From NCBI GenBank assembly GCA_040219275.1, contig JAVJSU010000099.1, positions 214,259-278,258 of the forward strand: a stretch of 64,000 bases of DNA. The letters are read 5' to 3'. Source of the DNA: JAVJSU01 sp040219275. Its GTDB lineage: Bacteria; Chloroflexota; Anaerolineae; Aggregatilineales; Phototrophicaceae. The position numbers and the translations under genes were made by a program. Of the stretch, positions 9,526-18,316 are shown one piece after another (the stretch's first letter is position 1; each line of letters starts with the position of its first letter). Under the pieces are notes generated by a model, which made no database searches, was not told where the DNA came from, and saw only the letters and a program-made list of their open reading frames with translations.

Positions 9526-10731
9526 CTACGTCCTGTAATCCGCATTGATTGATACATACTCATGACTGAGGTCACACGTCCAGATCGTCGCCTGCCCATT
9601 ACCCGCGCCTACTGTCAGCGTGTAGATAAATTCAGATGAACTGACGATCTCTGTTGCAACTGCTTCACTATAATCGCACGGTGTTCCGGCGAATACCAGC
9701 ATCAACGGGTCGCCTTCTGGCTTTTCCGCGCCCATAACCACTTCAAGCTGAATTTGGGTCGCATCAAAATCGACATTTGCCCGCCCTGCCGCCGCGATAA
9801 TCCGCCCCCAGTTGGCGTCATTGCCATAGAAGGCGGTTTTTACAAGCGGTGATGTGGCAATTGTGTTGGCGATTTGTCGCGCAGACGCATCATCTTCGGT
9901 ACCCTGCACTTTGATCGTAACGAATTTGGTCACGCCTTCACCGTCGCGCACAATCGCCTGTGCCAATTGCTTACTGACAACCTGCAACGCTGAGGTAAAG
10001 TCTGAATTTGCTTTTGCGCCACTCACACCGTTTGCCAACAGGAGCACAGTATCATTGGTGCTCATATCGCCATCAACGACGATGCGATTGAAGGTTGTTC
10101 CGGCGGTTTGGAGTAAACTAGCTTTCGCTTCCAGTGTGGATAAATCCGCATCAGTGACCATAAATCCCAGCATCGTCGCCATGTTCGGCGCGATCATCCC
10201 TGCACCTTTGGCGATGCCCGCAACCGAGTAGCCATCTTCGACAATACTCGCCTGCTTGGGGTGTGTATCGGTAGTCATAATGGCGCGGGCGGCAAGTTCC
10301 CAATTATCTGCGCCCAAATTATCTACTGCCAGATCAACACCGTGTTTGATCTTTTCCATCGGTAGTTGCACGCCAATCACGCCCGTAGACATCACCAGCA
10401 CTTCATCTTCATGACAGCCAATTTTTTCCGCCACGTAACGCGCAGTTTCATAGGCATTATCCATACCTTGCTGTCCGGTGGCGGCGTTCGCACAACCACT
10501 GTTGATCGCAATTGCGCGGACGATACCTCCACTGCGATTGAGCTTATCTTGATCGACCAGCACGGGCGCGGCTTTGACGAGATTGGTCGTAAACACGCCC
10601 GCCGCGTGGCACGGTACATCACTGACAATGAGCGCAAAATCTAACGCTCCTGCTTTTTTCTTGATGCCCGCCGCAACACCTGCAACTTTGAAACCAGCTA
10701 TCGGTTGAATGGTTGTTTTGACCTCACTCAT
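9526..10731 (-). CDS. argJ: Bifunctional ornithine acetyltransferase / N-acetylglutamate synthase
   Basis: A 401-residue ArgJ that transfers the acetyl group from N-acetylornithine to glutamate, running the cyclic arginine pathway. The self-cleavage site is visible as KGAGMIAPNMATMLGF, with the catalytic Thr near residue 185. The downstream VDGDMSTNDT motif is also typical. It is expected to be processed into alpha and beta chains. It is 2 bases downstream of argD. Presence of argJ explains the absence of a separate argA or argE in the cluster. Whether it is bi- or monofunctional cannot be told from sequence alone. Confidence 0.96.
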   Translation of the reverse strand: MSEVKTTIQPIAGFKVAGVAAGIKKKAGALDFALIVSDVPCHAAGVFTTNLVKAAPVLVDQDKLNRSGGIVRAIAINSGCANAATGQQGMDNAYETARYVAEKIGCHEDEVLVMSTGVIGVQLPMEKIKHGVDLAVDNLGADNWELAARAIMTTDTHPKQASIVEDGYSVAGIAKGAGMIAPNMATMLGFMVTDADLSTLEAKASLLQTAGTTFNRIVVDGDMSTNDTVLLLANGVSGAKANSDFTSALQVVSKQLAQAIVRDGEGVTKFVTIKVQGTEDDASARQIANTIATSPLVKTAFYGNDANWGRIIAAAGRANVDFDATQIQLEVVMGAEKPEGDPLMLVFAGTPCDYSEAVATEIVSSSEFIYTLTVGAGNGQATIWTCDLSHEYVSINADYRT

Positions 10732-10733
10732 GA

Positions 10734-11945
10734 TTAACTCTGCACCTGCGTCAAAATAGCGGACAACCGTTCTACCAATGTATCAACATGTGATTTATCA
10801 ACAATCAGCGGCGGCACAAAACGCAAAACATTCGCGCCGGCATTCACCAGAATCAAGCCGTTTTCATAGCCCGCTTCGATGATCGGCGCAGTCTCTACTG
10901 TGAGTTCGACTGCCGCCATCAAGCCACGACCACGCACTTCTTTAATGAGTGGACTCTGTAGTTCGTTCAGGCTTTCCGTTAAATAATCACCGACTTCACG
11001 CACATGCGCCAAAAATTCAGGATCGCTGATGCGTGTCAGCACCTCTTTGGCGACGGCGGTTACTACCGGTCCACCCGCAAATGTCGAACCGTGATCGCCG
11101 GGTTTGATTGCCGAACCAACTGCCTCAGTGACCAGTACCGCACCAATCGGCAATCCAGCGGCGAGTGGCTTTGCGAGCGTCATGATGTCCGGTGTCACGC
11201 CGTAAGGTTCATGTCCCCACAGTGTCCCTGACCGTCCCACACCACACTGTACCTCATCGAAGATCAAGAGCGCATCGTATTGATTGCACAAATCTCGCAA
11301 GCCTTGCATAAATTCGATGTCTGCAACGTTTACTCCACCTTCGCCTTGAATCGGCTCAATGATGACAGCGGCAGTGTTTTCGTTGATGAGTGCCTTCACG
11401 CTATCCAGATCATTAAACTCCGCAACATGCACACCGGGTAACATCGGGGCAAAGGGTTTCTGATACTTATCACGCGGGGTCATGGCGAGCGATCCCATCG
11501 TCCGACCATGAAAGCCATTGGTGAATGTGATGATCTCGTGTTTTTCCGTTTTGCCCTGCTCATAAGCCACTTTGCGGGCAAATTTCAATGCGGCTTCATT
11601 GGCTTCTGTACCACTGTTGCAGAAAAACACACGATCCGCGAAAGATTTCTCGCATAACATCGTCGCTAGGTCGGCTTGTGGTACGGTGTGATATAGGTTG
11701 GAGACGTGGATTAACCCTGTTCCCAATTGCTGATTGATGACTTTCTGCACGCCTTCATCTTTGTAGCCCAATGAATTCACCGCGATACCCGCGACCCAAT
11801 CCATATAGGCTTTGCCTTCGGAGTCATAAAGATGCACGCCTTCGCCATGCACCAGCACAAACGGCGCACGCTTGTAAGATTGCACTACATGATCGCTTTC
11901 CTGTTGCATAATCTGATCTGTCAGTGTTGGAATATCGAGTGTCAT
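10734..11945 (-). CDS. argD: Acetylornithine aminotransferase
   Basis: A class-III PLP aminotransferase of 403 residues. Visible features are the Gly-rich FCNSGTEANEAALKFARK region, LLIFDEVQCGVGRSG with the cofactor-binding Asp, and the PLP-lysine segment TLAKPLAAGLPIGAV. It converts N-acetylglutamate semialdehyde to N-acetylornithine, acting between ArgC and ArgJ. It follows argB after a 66-base gap, the largest in the core operon, in which no terminator is seen. Related 4-aminobutyrate or lysine-pathway aminotransferases look alike, but the operon context makes ArgD the best call. Confidence 0.95.
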   Translation of the reverse strand: MTLDIPTLTDQIMQQESDHVVQSYKRAPFVLVHGEGVHLYDSEGKAYMDWVAGIAVNSLGYKDEGVQKVINQQLGTGLIHVSNLYHTVPQADLATMLCEKSFADRVFFCNSGTEANEAALKFARKVAYEQGKTEKHEIITFTNGFHGRTMGSLAMTPRDKYQKPFAPMLPGVHVAEFNDLDSVKALINENTAAVIIEPIQGEGGVNVADIEFMQGLRDLCNQYDALLIFDEVQCGVGRSGTLWGHEPYGVTPDIMTLAKPLAAGLPIGAVLVTEAVGSAIKPGDHGSTFAGGPVVTAVAKEVLTRISDPEFLAHVREVGDYLTESLNELQSPLIKEVRGRGLMAAVELTVETAPIIEAGYENGLILVNAGANVLRFVPPLIVDKSHVDTLVERLSAILTQVQS

Positions 11946-12011
11946 AGTGTCCTCAATTTTTCTATCGTATGTAATGATTTCGAATGATTTTTAAGCTAAA
12001 TAATGATTTGC

Positions 12012-12770
12012 TCACGATTTTACGATCTGCGTGTCCTTGACGAACACCGTGCCTCCGTGCGTCTGCAATCCTTTAAGGTTCGTGATGACCACCTCCGGCA
12101 CACCTGCATCTAACATTTCTAGTGCGGTGTTAACCTTGGGAATCATGCCACCGTAAATGATGCCATCCTGAATATGTTTTCGCACGTCGTCAGATGTTAA
12201 TTTTTGAACGGGCACGCCATTAATCAACACACCCTCTACATTAGAGATGAAAATGGTTCTTGATGCCCCGATTGCCTGTGCAATTGCCCCTGCGACTACA
12301 TCCGCATTGACGTTCAAATTGCTGTCCACATCCATACAAACGGGGGCAATTACGGGCGTGATTCCCTCCTCCAGAAACGCCAGTATAATATCATCACGCA
12401 CGGAAGCAACTGTACCGGTGAATTCCATTTCGGGTGAGATTTTACGCCCGCGTACCAAGCCACGATCCGCCCCACTTAATCCCAGAGCATCCAATCCCGC
12501 GTTCATTAGATGGCGCACCAAACGTTTATTCACCACCCCGCATAGCACCATTTCTACCATCGCTAACGACTCAGCATCTGTGACGCGCAAACCATCAATA
12601 TAACGTGGTGTGATGCCCATCAACTCCTGCATTTTGGTGATTTCCGCCCCGCCCCCGTGCACAATCACAACTGGCGCAGGATAATCGCGGATAAATGCGG
12701 CAATTTCTGTCAGAAAAACGTCATCACTTAATTCGTGACCACTAATTTTTATCAATACAGGCGAAGTCAT
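12012..12770 (-). CDS. argB: Acetylglutamate kinase
   Basis: About 252 residues of amino-acid kinase fold. The phosphate-binding KISGHEL and HGGGAEITKMQELMG motifs are present, with the substrate-binding DADVVAG-like segment (NADVVAGAIAQAIGA). It phosphorylates N-acetylglutamate, usually the arginine feedback step. The ATG at 12770 gives the expected N-terminus (MTSPVLIKISGH) and has GGA five bases upstream. In-frame starts also exist at 12782 (ATG) and 12791 (GTG); the latter overlaps the argC stop as TAGTG and would add seven residues. Confidence 0.95.
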   Translation of the reverse strand: MTSPVLIKISGHELSDDVFLTEIAAFIRDYPAPVVIVHGGGAEITKMQELMGITPRYIDGLRVTDAESLAMVEMVLCGVVNKRLVRHLMNAGLDALGLSGADRGLVRGRKISPEMEFTGTVASVRDDIILAFLEEGITPVIAPVCMDVDSNLNVNADVVAGAIAQAIGASRTIFISNVEGVLINGVPVQKLTSDDVRKHIQDGIIYGGMIPKVNTALEMLDAGVPEVVITNLKGLQTHGGTVFVKDTQIVKS

Positions 12771-12790
12771 TATAGTCCGCATCCATTCCA

Positions 12791-13810
12791 CTAAAGTAAT
12801 GCTAATGTTTCTGTAAAGCCGAACATCAGATTAAAATTCTGTACTGCCTGCCCCGCCGCGCCCTTCCGCAAATTATCCGTTACGCTGGTGATGTGCAAGT
12901 AACGCGGGGTTACGGGCGTTAAGCTAATCGTACAATTATTTTTACGAACGACATGGCGCAGTGTAGCCTGTTCACCCTGCGGAAGCACGTTTACTAGCAC
13001 TTCATTCTGATAAGTCTCTTCGTATAAGGCTTGCGCGTCTGCACTGTCAAAATCCGGCTTTAGGGTGACGTAAATACTCGCCATCAAACCTCGATCAACA
13101 GGTAATAGATGAGGCGTAAAAATCAGTGTTCCCGCGTTCGAATCTAGCTTATGGATTTCCTGCTCAATTTCGCCCACGTGCCGATGCACCCGCCCCGGAT
13201 TATATGGCGAGAAGTTACCGAAAACTTCGACAAAATGGAGATTGGGCTTTGGGTTGCGTCCTGCGCCCGACACACCAGACTTTGCATCCACGATAATCGG
13301 TGTGTCTGGTTGGATCACGCCCATCTTTAGGAGCGGATACAAGCCCAATAAGGTCGTCGTGGGGTAACATCCCGGCACAGCAACTAAATCGAGATCTTGC
13401 AACGCCTCCCGATGTATCTCCGGCAGACCGTATGGAACAGGAAGAAGTTCAGGGTGTGGATGCTCCGCTTTATACCATTTTGCATAGGCTTCAGGTGTCG
13501 TCAACCGGAAATCCGCCGACAAATCAATCACCTTCACGCCCGCTTGCAAAGCACTTGTCGCAAATTTCGCCGATGCGCCGTGTGGTAGTGCCAGAAAAAC
13601 CACATCAACATCTGCTAATGAGGCAGTGTCGTGCGGAATATAGCGCAGTGTCGAATTAGGTATAGCCTCACTTTTATAGGTATCTGATGTACCGAAAATC
13701 AAATTAACACAGGGGTGTGTCCCCAGAATTTCGATTAAATCCAGACCCGCATAACCGGACGCACCATAAACACCCACGCGGATTTGCCCCGAATTTTTTG
13801 TTGTAGTCAT
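12791..13810 (-). CDS. argC: N-acetyl-gamma-glutamyl-phosphate reductase
   Basis: A protein of 339 residues. It has the Rossmann motif VGVYGASGYAGLDL at the N-terminus and the catalytic cysteine in VAVPGCYPTTTLLGL. It reduces N-acetylglutamyl phosphate to the semialdehyde with NADPH. The ATG at 13810 is chosen because GAGGAG lies six bases upstream; a longer open frame has no such support. It is the first full gene of the operon and is preceded by an intrinsic terminator (13847-13879) and an arginine-rich leader ORF (13906-14013). Confidence 0.96.
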   Translation of the reverse strand: MTTTKNSGQIRVGVYGASGYAGLDLIEILGTHPCVNLIFGTSDTYKSEAIPNSTLRYIPHDTASLADVDVVFLALPHGASAKFATSALQAGVKVIDLSADFRLTTPEAYAKWYKAEHPHPELLPVPYGLPEIHREALQDLDLVAVPGCYPTTTLLGLYPLLKMGVIQPDTPIIVDAKSGVSGAGRNPKPNLHFVEVFGNFSPYNPGRVHRHVGEIEQEIHKLDSNAGTLIFTPHLLPVDRGLMASIYVTLKPDFDSADAQALYEETYQNEVLVNVLPQGEQATLRHVVRKNNCTISLTPVTPRYLHITSVTDNLRKGAAGQAVQNFNLMFGFTETLALL

Positions 13811-13846
13811 ACGCACTCCTCGTTTGATAAAAACCATACTATAAAC

Positions 13847-13879
13847 AAAAAACCCTGACCTCAAGGTGAAGGTCAGGGT
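13847..13879 (-). terminator. Attenuator terminator upstream of argC
   Basis: Read on the minus strand, a 10-bp perfect stem (ACCCTGACCT/AGGTCAGGGT; 13870-13879 with 13852-13861) and an 8-base loop are followed by six T. No gene ends here. The hairpin lies between the leader peptide stop (13906) and the argC Shine-Dalgarno, the position expected for a transcription attenuator. Confidence 0.9.
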
Positions 13880-13953
13880 GTCTGATTGGCTGATTTTGCT
13901 CTCGCTTACACTAAATGTTCGCGCCAGCGCAAAAATCCCAACAGAACCTGACC
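13871..13953 (-). promoter_or_regulatory. Predicted antiterminator pairing of the arg leader
   Basis: The leader-peptide coding segment GGTCAGG (13953-13947, codons 21-23) is exactly complementary to CCTGACC (13877-13871) in the 5' arm of the terminator. The next four leader bases TCTG (13945-13942) pair with CAGA (13884-13881). Forming this 7+4 bp helix would break the terminator. The upstream half begins nine bases after the last codon of the Arg cluster, so a ribosome stalled there would leave it free. The pairing is read from sequence; the switching is inferred. Confidence 0.7.
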
Positions 13954-14013
13954 GGTCTGCGGACGACGGCTACGACGACGAAGCATTTGTGTTGTGTAAA
14001 GCTGAGAATTCAT
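13906..14013 (-). CDS. Arginine-rich leader peptide of the arg operon (35 aa)
   Basis: This small ORF starts at ATG 14013, with TGGA six bases upstream, and ends at TAA 13906. Its peptide begins MNSQLYTTQM, continues LRRRSRRPQTG (five CGT Arg codons in six, residues 12-17), and later has RWR at residues 29-31. It lies directly upstream of an intrinsic terminator and argC. Classical attenuation leaders (trp, his, leu, ilv) have this layout, with codons for the regulated amino acid placed before a terminator/antiterminator switch. The peptide itself probably has no function after synthesis. Against this, a basic 35-residue peptide could also be a genuine small protein. Confidence 0.75.
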   Translation of the reverse strand: MNSQLYTTQMLRRRSRRPQTGQVLLGFLRWREHLV

Positions 14014-14047
14014 GTTTTTCCACGCATTTGTTATGAATATGACTATA

Positions 14048-14076
14048 ACAATACACAAGATTGCTAAATTTGGTAA
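14048..14076 (-). promoter_or_regulatory. Candidate promoter of the arg leader/operon
   Basis: On the minus strand TTACCA (14076-14071), a 17-base spacer and TATTGT (14053-14048) form a moderate sigma-70-like promoter. It would start transcription about 28 bases before the leader ATG. Both hexamers match consensus at four of six positions, so this is tentative. Confidence 0.35.
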
Positions 14077-14167
14077 TAAGATTGGGCATTTTATTCTAAA
14101 TTTTATGCAAACTGCACAAATGATCCTTATGCTTGTCAGAGCGTTGTCGGGAAATGTTTATGTTCCC

Positions 14168-14196
14168 TTGACGGCTTTTAACCTAAAATGTAGGAT
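14168..14196 (+). promoter_or_regulatory. Promoter of the Gld-type ABC operon
   Basis: TTGACG (14168-14173), a 17-base spacer and TAGGAT (14191-14196) make a good sigma-70-type promoter. The expected start site is near 14203, about 25 bases before the ATG at 14229. Confidence 0.6.
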
Positions 14197-14228
14197 GCAA
14201 GTAAATACTCCACTTGAGTAAAGCAAAT

Positions 14229-15152
14229 ATGATCGACGTTAAGAATCTTACAAAACGATACGGTACCCACCTCGCTTTGGACGACATCTCATTTAAGGTC
14301 AAAGAAGGTGAAATTCTTGGTTTACTCGGTCCAAACGGTGCGGGTAAGACCACTACGATGCGGATTTTGACCGGATTTATGCCCCCCACATCTGGCACCG
14401 CAACCATCGGCGAATTCGATATTCAACAAGAATCGATGCAAGTCCGGGAACTAGTGGGCTATATGCCTGAGCGTGTTCCCACATATCCGGATATGACTGT
14501 AGAAGGGTTCATCACATTCTGGGCAAAAATGCGCGGCGTGAAGAAGCCAATAGCCAAAGTTGAAGCCATTCTCGAACGCGTACAATTGATTGATCGGCGC
14601 AAATCTTTGATCCGCAATCTTTCTAAAGGGATGCGCCAACGCCTCGGATTGGCACAAGCCCTCGTTCATGATCCCAGAGTGGTTATTCTGGACGAACCAA
14701 CCATCGGCATCGACCCACAACAGGTGATCGAAGTCCGTGATACCGTGCGCGACCTCGCCAGAGATCACACTGTTATTTTCAGCACACACATCCTTTCAGA
14801 AGCGGAGCAAGTGTGTGATCGTGTCGTGATTTTGAATCATGGGCAAATCCTTGCAGAAGGCACGCCGGATAAATTACGCCAACAACTCCAACGTGGCGCA
14901 CAACATCTCTTTGTTCAGATCGAAGGATCGCCTAACGGCACAGAAGCATTGCTAAATAGCGTCACAGGTGTGCAATCCGTGGAACCGCTCGGATTGGGCT
15001 TTACTGTGCGTGCCAAACCGGGTGTTGATGTACGCGCTCATATCGCAAAGCGCATCGCAAAAGAAGGGCGAACACTGCTTGAACTACGTCCGGTTGCCAT
15101 GACTTTAGAAGATATTTTTCTTGATGTGGTGGGAAAGGATGACGGGCGATGA
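14229..15152 (+). CDS. ABC transporter ATP-binding protein, GldA-like
   Basis: A protein of 307 residues. It has Walker A GPNGAGKTTT, the ABC signature LSKGMRQRLGLAQAL, Walker B VVILDEPTIGIDP and the H-loop STHILSEAEQ. The C-terminal about 80 residues form the extension typical of ABC-2 exporter ATPases. With the next three genes it forms the GldA/GldF/GldG-like system found in gliding Bacteroidetes and, without proven motility, in many Chloroflexota and cyanobacteria; the cargo is unknown. An in-frame TTG at 14214 is an alternative start, but it would leave almost no leader after the predicted start site and has no Shine-Dalgarno. Confidence 0.9.
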   Translation: MIDVKNLTKRYGTHLALDDISFKVKEGEILGLLGPNGAGKTTTMRILTGFMPPTSGTATIGEFDIQQESMQVRELVGYMPERVPTYPDMTVEGFITFWAKMRGVKKPIAKVEAILERVQLIDRRKSLIRNLSKGMRQRLGLAQALVHDPRVVILDEPTIGIDPQQVIEVRDTVRDLARDHTVIFSTHILSEAEQVCDRVVILNHGQILAEGTPDKLRQQLQRGAQHLFVQIEGSPNGTEALLNSVTGVQSVEPLGLGFTVRAKPGVDVRAHIAKRIAKEGRTLLELRPVAMTLEDIFLDVVGKDDGR

Positions 15153-15877
15153 GAGGCATTTCACTCATTTACAGACGCGAAATTGGGCAGTATTTTGCAT
15201 CACCCATTGCCTATTTGATCGCTTTCGCCTTTCTACTACTAACTGCGCTTGTGTTCAATAATGACCTCACAGTAAGCCTCGGCGAGAAACCCGCCGATCC
15301 TTCTATAATCCCGCAATTTCTAGCATTTGGTATGGTGTTTTTCGCCCCATTGCTGACGATGAGAATGCTTGCAGAAGAGAATCGTGAAGGGACGCTAGAA
15401 CTCTTGCTTACTGCTCCGGTACGTGAGGGTGACATCGTTCTTGGCAAATTCTTCAGCGCATGGACGTACTATACGATCCTGCTACTTGCCACACTGCTAT
15501 ATCAACGCCTTTTACCGGATACAGCCTCAACAGATTTAGGTCATTTGATCGCCTCATATATGGGCATATGGCTCTATGGTGGTGCAACCCTTGCCGTCGG
15601 CTTAATGTTTTCCTCTATGACTGAAAACCAGATCATAGCCGCATTTCTGAGCTTATCCGTTCTCTTGTTGATGTATCTCGGTGATCTCGCGGGGGAAATT
15701 GTCTCTAGCGTTGATCTTGCGAATTTGATCCGAAAGATGACGTTACAAGGGCATTTTAGTACGTCGTTCGCCTTTGGGTTTATGCGTCTGGAAGATGTCG
15801 CCTTTTTTGCAGGCATTATGACGGTGACTTTGTTTATCACAATACGCATTGTGGAATCACACAGGTGGCGTGGATGA
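15149..15877 (+). CDS. ABC-2 family permease, GldF-like
   Basis: A 242-residue integral membrane protein with about six hydrophobic segments, beginning MRGISLIYRREIGQYFASPIAY, a motif typical of the GldF-type ABC-2 permeases. The conserved RMLAEENREGTLELLLTAPV region after the second helix is the characteristic coupling segment. Its ATG overlaps the ATPase stop (ATGA) and its stop overlaps the next start in the same way, so the four genes are translationally coupled. It should form the membrane pore with the ATPase at 14229. Confidence 0.88.
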   Translation: MRGISLIYRREIGQYFASPIAYLIAFAFLLLTALVFNNDLTVSLGEKPADPSIIPQFLAFGMVFFAPLLTMRMLAEENREGTLELLLTAPVREGDIVLGKFFSAWTYYTILLLATLLYQRLLPDTASTDLGHLIASYMGIWLYGGATLAVGLMFSSMTENQIIAAFLSLSVLLLMYLGDLAGEIVSSVDLANLIRKMTLQGHFSTSFAFGFMRLEDVAFFAGIMTVTLFITIRIVESHRWRG

Positions 15878-17496
15878 GAACCAATAATATTATCATTACA
15901 CGCGGTTTAGTCGGACAGATCGCAAGTTTTTTTGCGGCAACGGGCTTACTCGCTATTGTTATCGCTTTTCTATGGCGTAATACGGTTGATAACTATGTAT
16001 TGGCGGCAGGCGGGGTGGCGCTGGCGGGTATCTTGGTATGGGCAATTGCCACACCGGACGAGTTTAAAAATTTCATCACCGGGCGGCAGGTTCGTTATGG
16101 GACGAGCGCCATCCTGAGTACCGTATTGCTTCTTGGCATCGTCGTGATGATCTACATATTTTTGGAACGTGCTGTCATCACCGTCGATATGACTCAAAGC
16201 GAAACTTTTACACTAGATCGTGCCACGCTCGAAGTATTAGAAGGTGTGCGCCGCCCTATCCAGATCACTGGCTTCTACTCTCCCCGCAAGGTCAGTCAAC
16301 GTGAAGTTGACGATCAATTTTTACGACTTTATGAAACCGCTACAGACGGGCTGATTACGCGCAACTATATTGATCCTGAAGAAGAACCTGCCTTCGCTCA
16401 AACTTTGCGCGCAGAAGACGGTAACCTCTTCATCTCCTATCTGAACGAAGACGGCAATATTGATTTCAATTCGTTGGCATTCATTCCACAAACAGGCACG
16501 CAAGAGCGCGACATCACACAAGCCATCTCGCGCTTACTTATTTCAGGGACAATTACCGTTTACTTTGACCTTAGTCTCGGTGAGCTTGACCCGCTTGACA
16601 ACACAGGTACGGGCTTATCAAATCTCAATGCACTGTTACAGGAAAATGGGCTACTGACCCAACCACTGAACTTGCAAGGATTGGGTGAGACCAGCGGGGA
16701 AATCCCACTGGACGCAAATGTGATTATTATGGCTCGTCCACGTATTGAACCTTCTGAAGCCACCATCGAATTACTGCGGGATTATCTTGACCGTGGAGGA
16801 TCGCTCTTCATACTGGCGGATACACAGTCCGAATTCATGACCGGAGAGAGCCGCTTTAACCAGTTCATGTGGGACAATTACGGCTTACGGATGCTTGATG
16901 CCGTTGTCGTCGATCCTGCATCGAGCGGAGCAACCGATCTTGACATCATTAGTTTCACGATCTTTGATTCACAAATTAGTGCAGGTCTTGATCCTGAAGA
17001 CCCCGACTCGAATACTCAATTTCGTATCGCCCGCCCGGTTGAGGTGAATGATGATCCACCCGTCCCCAATGGACGCATCATTATGTCCTCGGAGGTCAGT
17101 TATGCTGAGTTTAACCTTGTTGACCTATTTCAGAACAATGAATATTCAGCCGATGTCGGCGAAGACCTTCCTGGACCATTCACGACCGTTGCTTTTGCGG
17201 ACAATCGCGCCAATTCCGGTGGTCGTATCATCCTTATCGGTGACGCGGATTTTATAACCAATGGGCAGATTTCCTCACCCTTCGGAAACGCTTACCTCTT
17301 TACAGATGGTTTGGGCTGGCTTACAGATTTCAATGAACAGGTGACATTTGAACCAAGCGCACGCATCACGAACATCCCCACGTTGTTCATAAGCGCACAA
17401 GAATTGGATCAAATTGCCTTTGTCACGGTTGTACTCATGCCCGGAATTGTCCTCTTATTTGGTTTTGCTGTGTGGTTCCGGCGGAGCAGACGATGA
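15874..17496 (+). CDS. GldG-like ABC transporter auxiliary component
   Basis: About 540 residues. Three N-terminal membrane helices (to about residue 105) are followed by a large extracytoplasmic region and a C-terminal helix (VTVVLMPGIVLLFGFAVWF) just before the basic end RRSRR. The extracytoplasmic part matches the pattern of the PF09822 'ABC-type uncharacterised transport system' family (VDMTQSETFTLD, ITGFYSP, LRDYLDRGGSLFILAD). The ATG at 15874 is selected: it has AGGTGG five bases upstream and overlaps the permease stop as ATGA. The role in the exporter is structural or regulatory and not known in detail. Confidence 0.85.
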   Translation: MRTNNIIITRGLVGQIASFFAATGLLAIVIAFLWRNTVDNYVLAAGGVALAGILVWAIATPDEFKNFITGRQVRYGTSAILSTVLLLGIVVMIYIFLERAVITVDMTQSETFTLDRATLEVLEGVRRPIQITGFYSPRKVSQREVDDQFLRLYETATDGLITRNYIDPEEEPAFAQTLRAEDGNLFISYLNEDGNIDFNSLAFIPQTGTQERDITQAISRLLISGTITVYFDLSLGELDPLDNTGTGLSNLNALLQENGLLTQPLNLQGLGETSGEIPLDANVIIMARPRIEPSEATIELLRDYLDRGGSLFILADTQSEFMTGESRFNQFMWDNYGLRMLDAVVVDPASSGATDLDIISFTIFDSQISAGLDPEDPDSNTQFRIARPVEVNDDPPVPNGRIIMSSEVSYAEFNLVDLFQNNEYSADVGEDLPGPFTTVAFADNRANSGGRIILIGDADFITNGQISSPFGNAYLFTDGLGWLTDFNEQVTFEPSARITNIPTLFISAQELDQIAFVTVVLMPGIVLLFGFAVWFRRSRR

Positions 17497-18065
17497 GAAA
17501 TCGTGGTCTGCTTGTGCTATTCGGCGTATTTTTACTACTCGCGGCGCTCCTCGTCTTGCAAGATCGTGGCACGATAGGCGGCGGAAACAACACTGCTATC
17601 CCGACTGCCTTTTTACTGCGGGTCTTTCCTGAAATGGCTGTGCTTGATATTCAAGCGATTCGCCTGCAAAATCCGGCAAGTGGTCAAACGTTAAGCCTTG
17701 CAAGGGATGACTTCGGCAATTGGGAGAGCTTCGAATACTCAGAGGCTCTTGACCAGAATCTTGCCACGACCATTGCGCGATCAGTCGTGTTGCTTCCCTA
17801 CACCCGTACAATCAACCTTTCTGAAGATACAGATATTGCACAGTATGGGTTTGATAGTCCGCAATTTTTGCTTTCTGTTCAGATGGTAAATGGCGAGAGT
17901 CATGTCGTCCTCGTTGGTGATCCCCTGCAAACGGGTCCCGAATTTTACGCGCTGGTCGATGATCGTGAGCAACTTTATGTTATCCAGCGCAGTCCAATCG
18001 ACTATCTGGTAACATTTTTTGCTGATCCACCAATTATTCCTGACGGCGCGAGTATTGCGCCATAA
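17493..18065 (+). CDS. DUF4340-like membrane-anchored protein
   Basis: A 190-residue protein with one N-terminal hydrophobic segment (LLVLFGVFLLLAALLVLQD) and an extracytoplasmic beta-rich domain. The remainder resembles DUF4340 (RLQNPASGQTLSLARDDFGNW, YGFDSPQFLLSVQMVNGE), a family that usually follows GldG-like genes. The start at 17493 overlaps the preceding stop as ATGA and has GGAG about 8 bases upstream. It is the last gene of the four-gene operon; no convincing terminator follows. The function is unknown. Confidence 0.75.
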   Translation: MRNRGLLVLFGVFLLLAALLVLQDRGTIGGGNNTAIPTAFLLRVFPEMAVLDIQAIRLQNPASGQTLSLARDDFGNWESFEYSEALDQNLATTIARSVVLLPYTRTINLSEDTDIAQYGFDSPQFLLSVQMVNGESHVVLVGDPLQTGPEFYALVDDREQLYVIQRSPIDYLVTFFADPPIIPDGASIAP

Positions 18066-18274
18066 TGCTTAAAGAGTTAAGGATATAAATTGATTCTTAA
18101 CACATACGCCATTCGGTAAACGGTTTATGGTAAGATGGTAAAAGGATTGAGAAATAGAATCGTTTCACATCCTGACAAATTGGCAATTTCTGTTAATAAA
18201 TAGCCAATTAGGTTAATACAGCCTAAGAAAATCGCCTTCTTCGCACAAAGTACACAAAAAAAACGCCAAATTGC

Positions 18275-18303
18275 TTGACAAGTTTGCATAGTAGCGTTAC
18301 TGT
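18275..18303 (+). promoter_or_regulatory. Promoter of rpoD
   Basis: A perfect TTGACA at 18275-18280 is followed by a 17-base spacer and TACTGT at 18298-18303. It would produce a leader of roughly 200 bases before the sigma-factor start. Confidence 0.65.
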
Positions 18304-18316
18304 ATTATGAGCAATG

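Noticed and set aside
18092..18113. Terminator after the DUF4340 gene
   Set aside because: Only a six-bp A/T-rich dyad (GTTAAG/CTTAAC type) is present, with no T-run.
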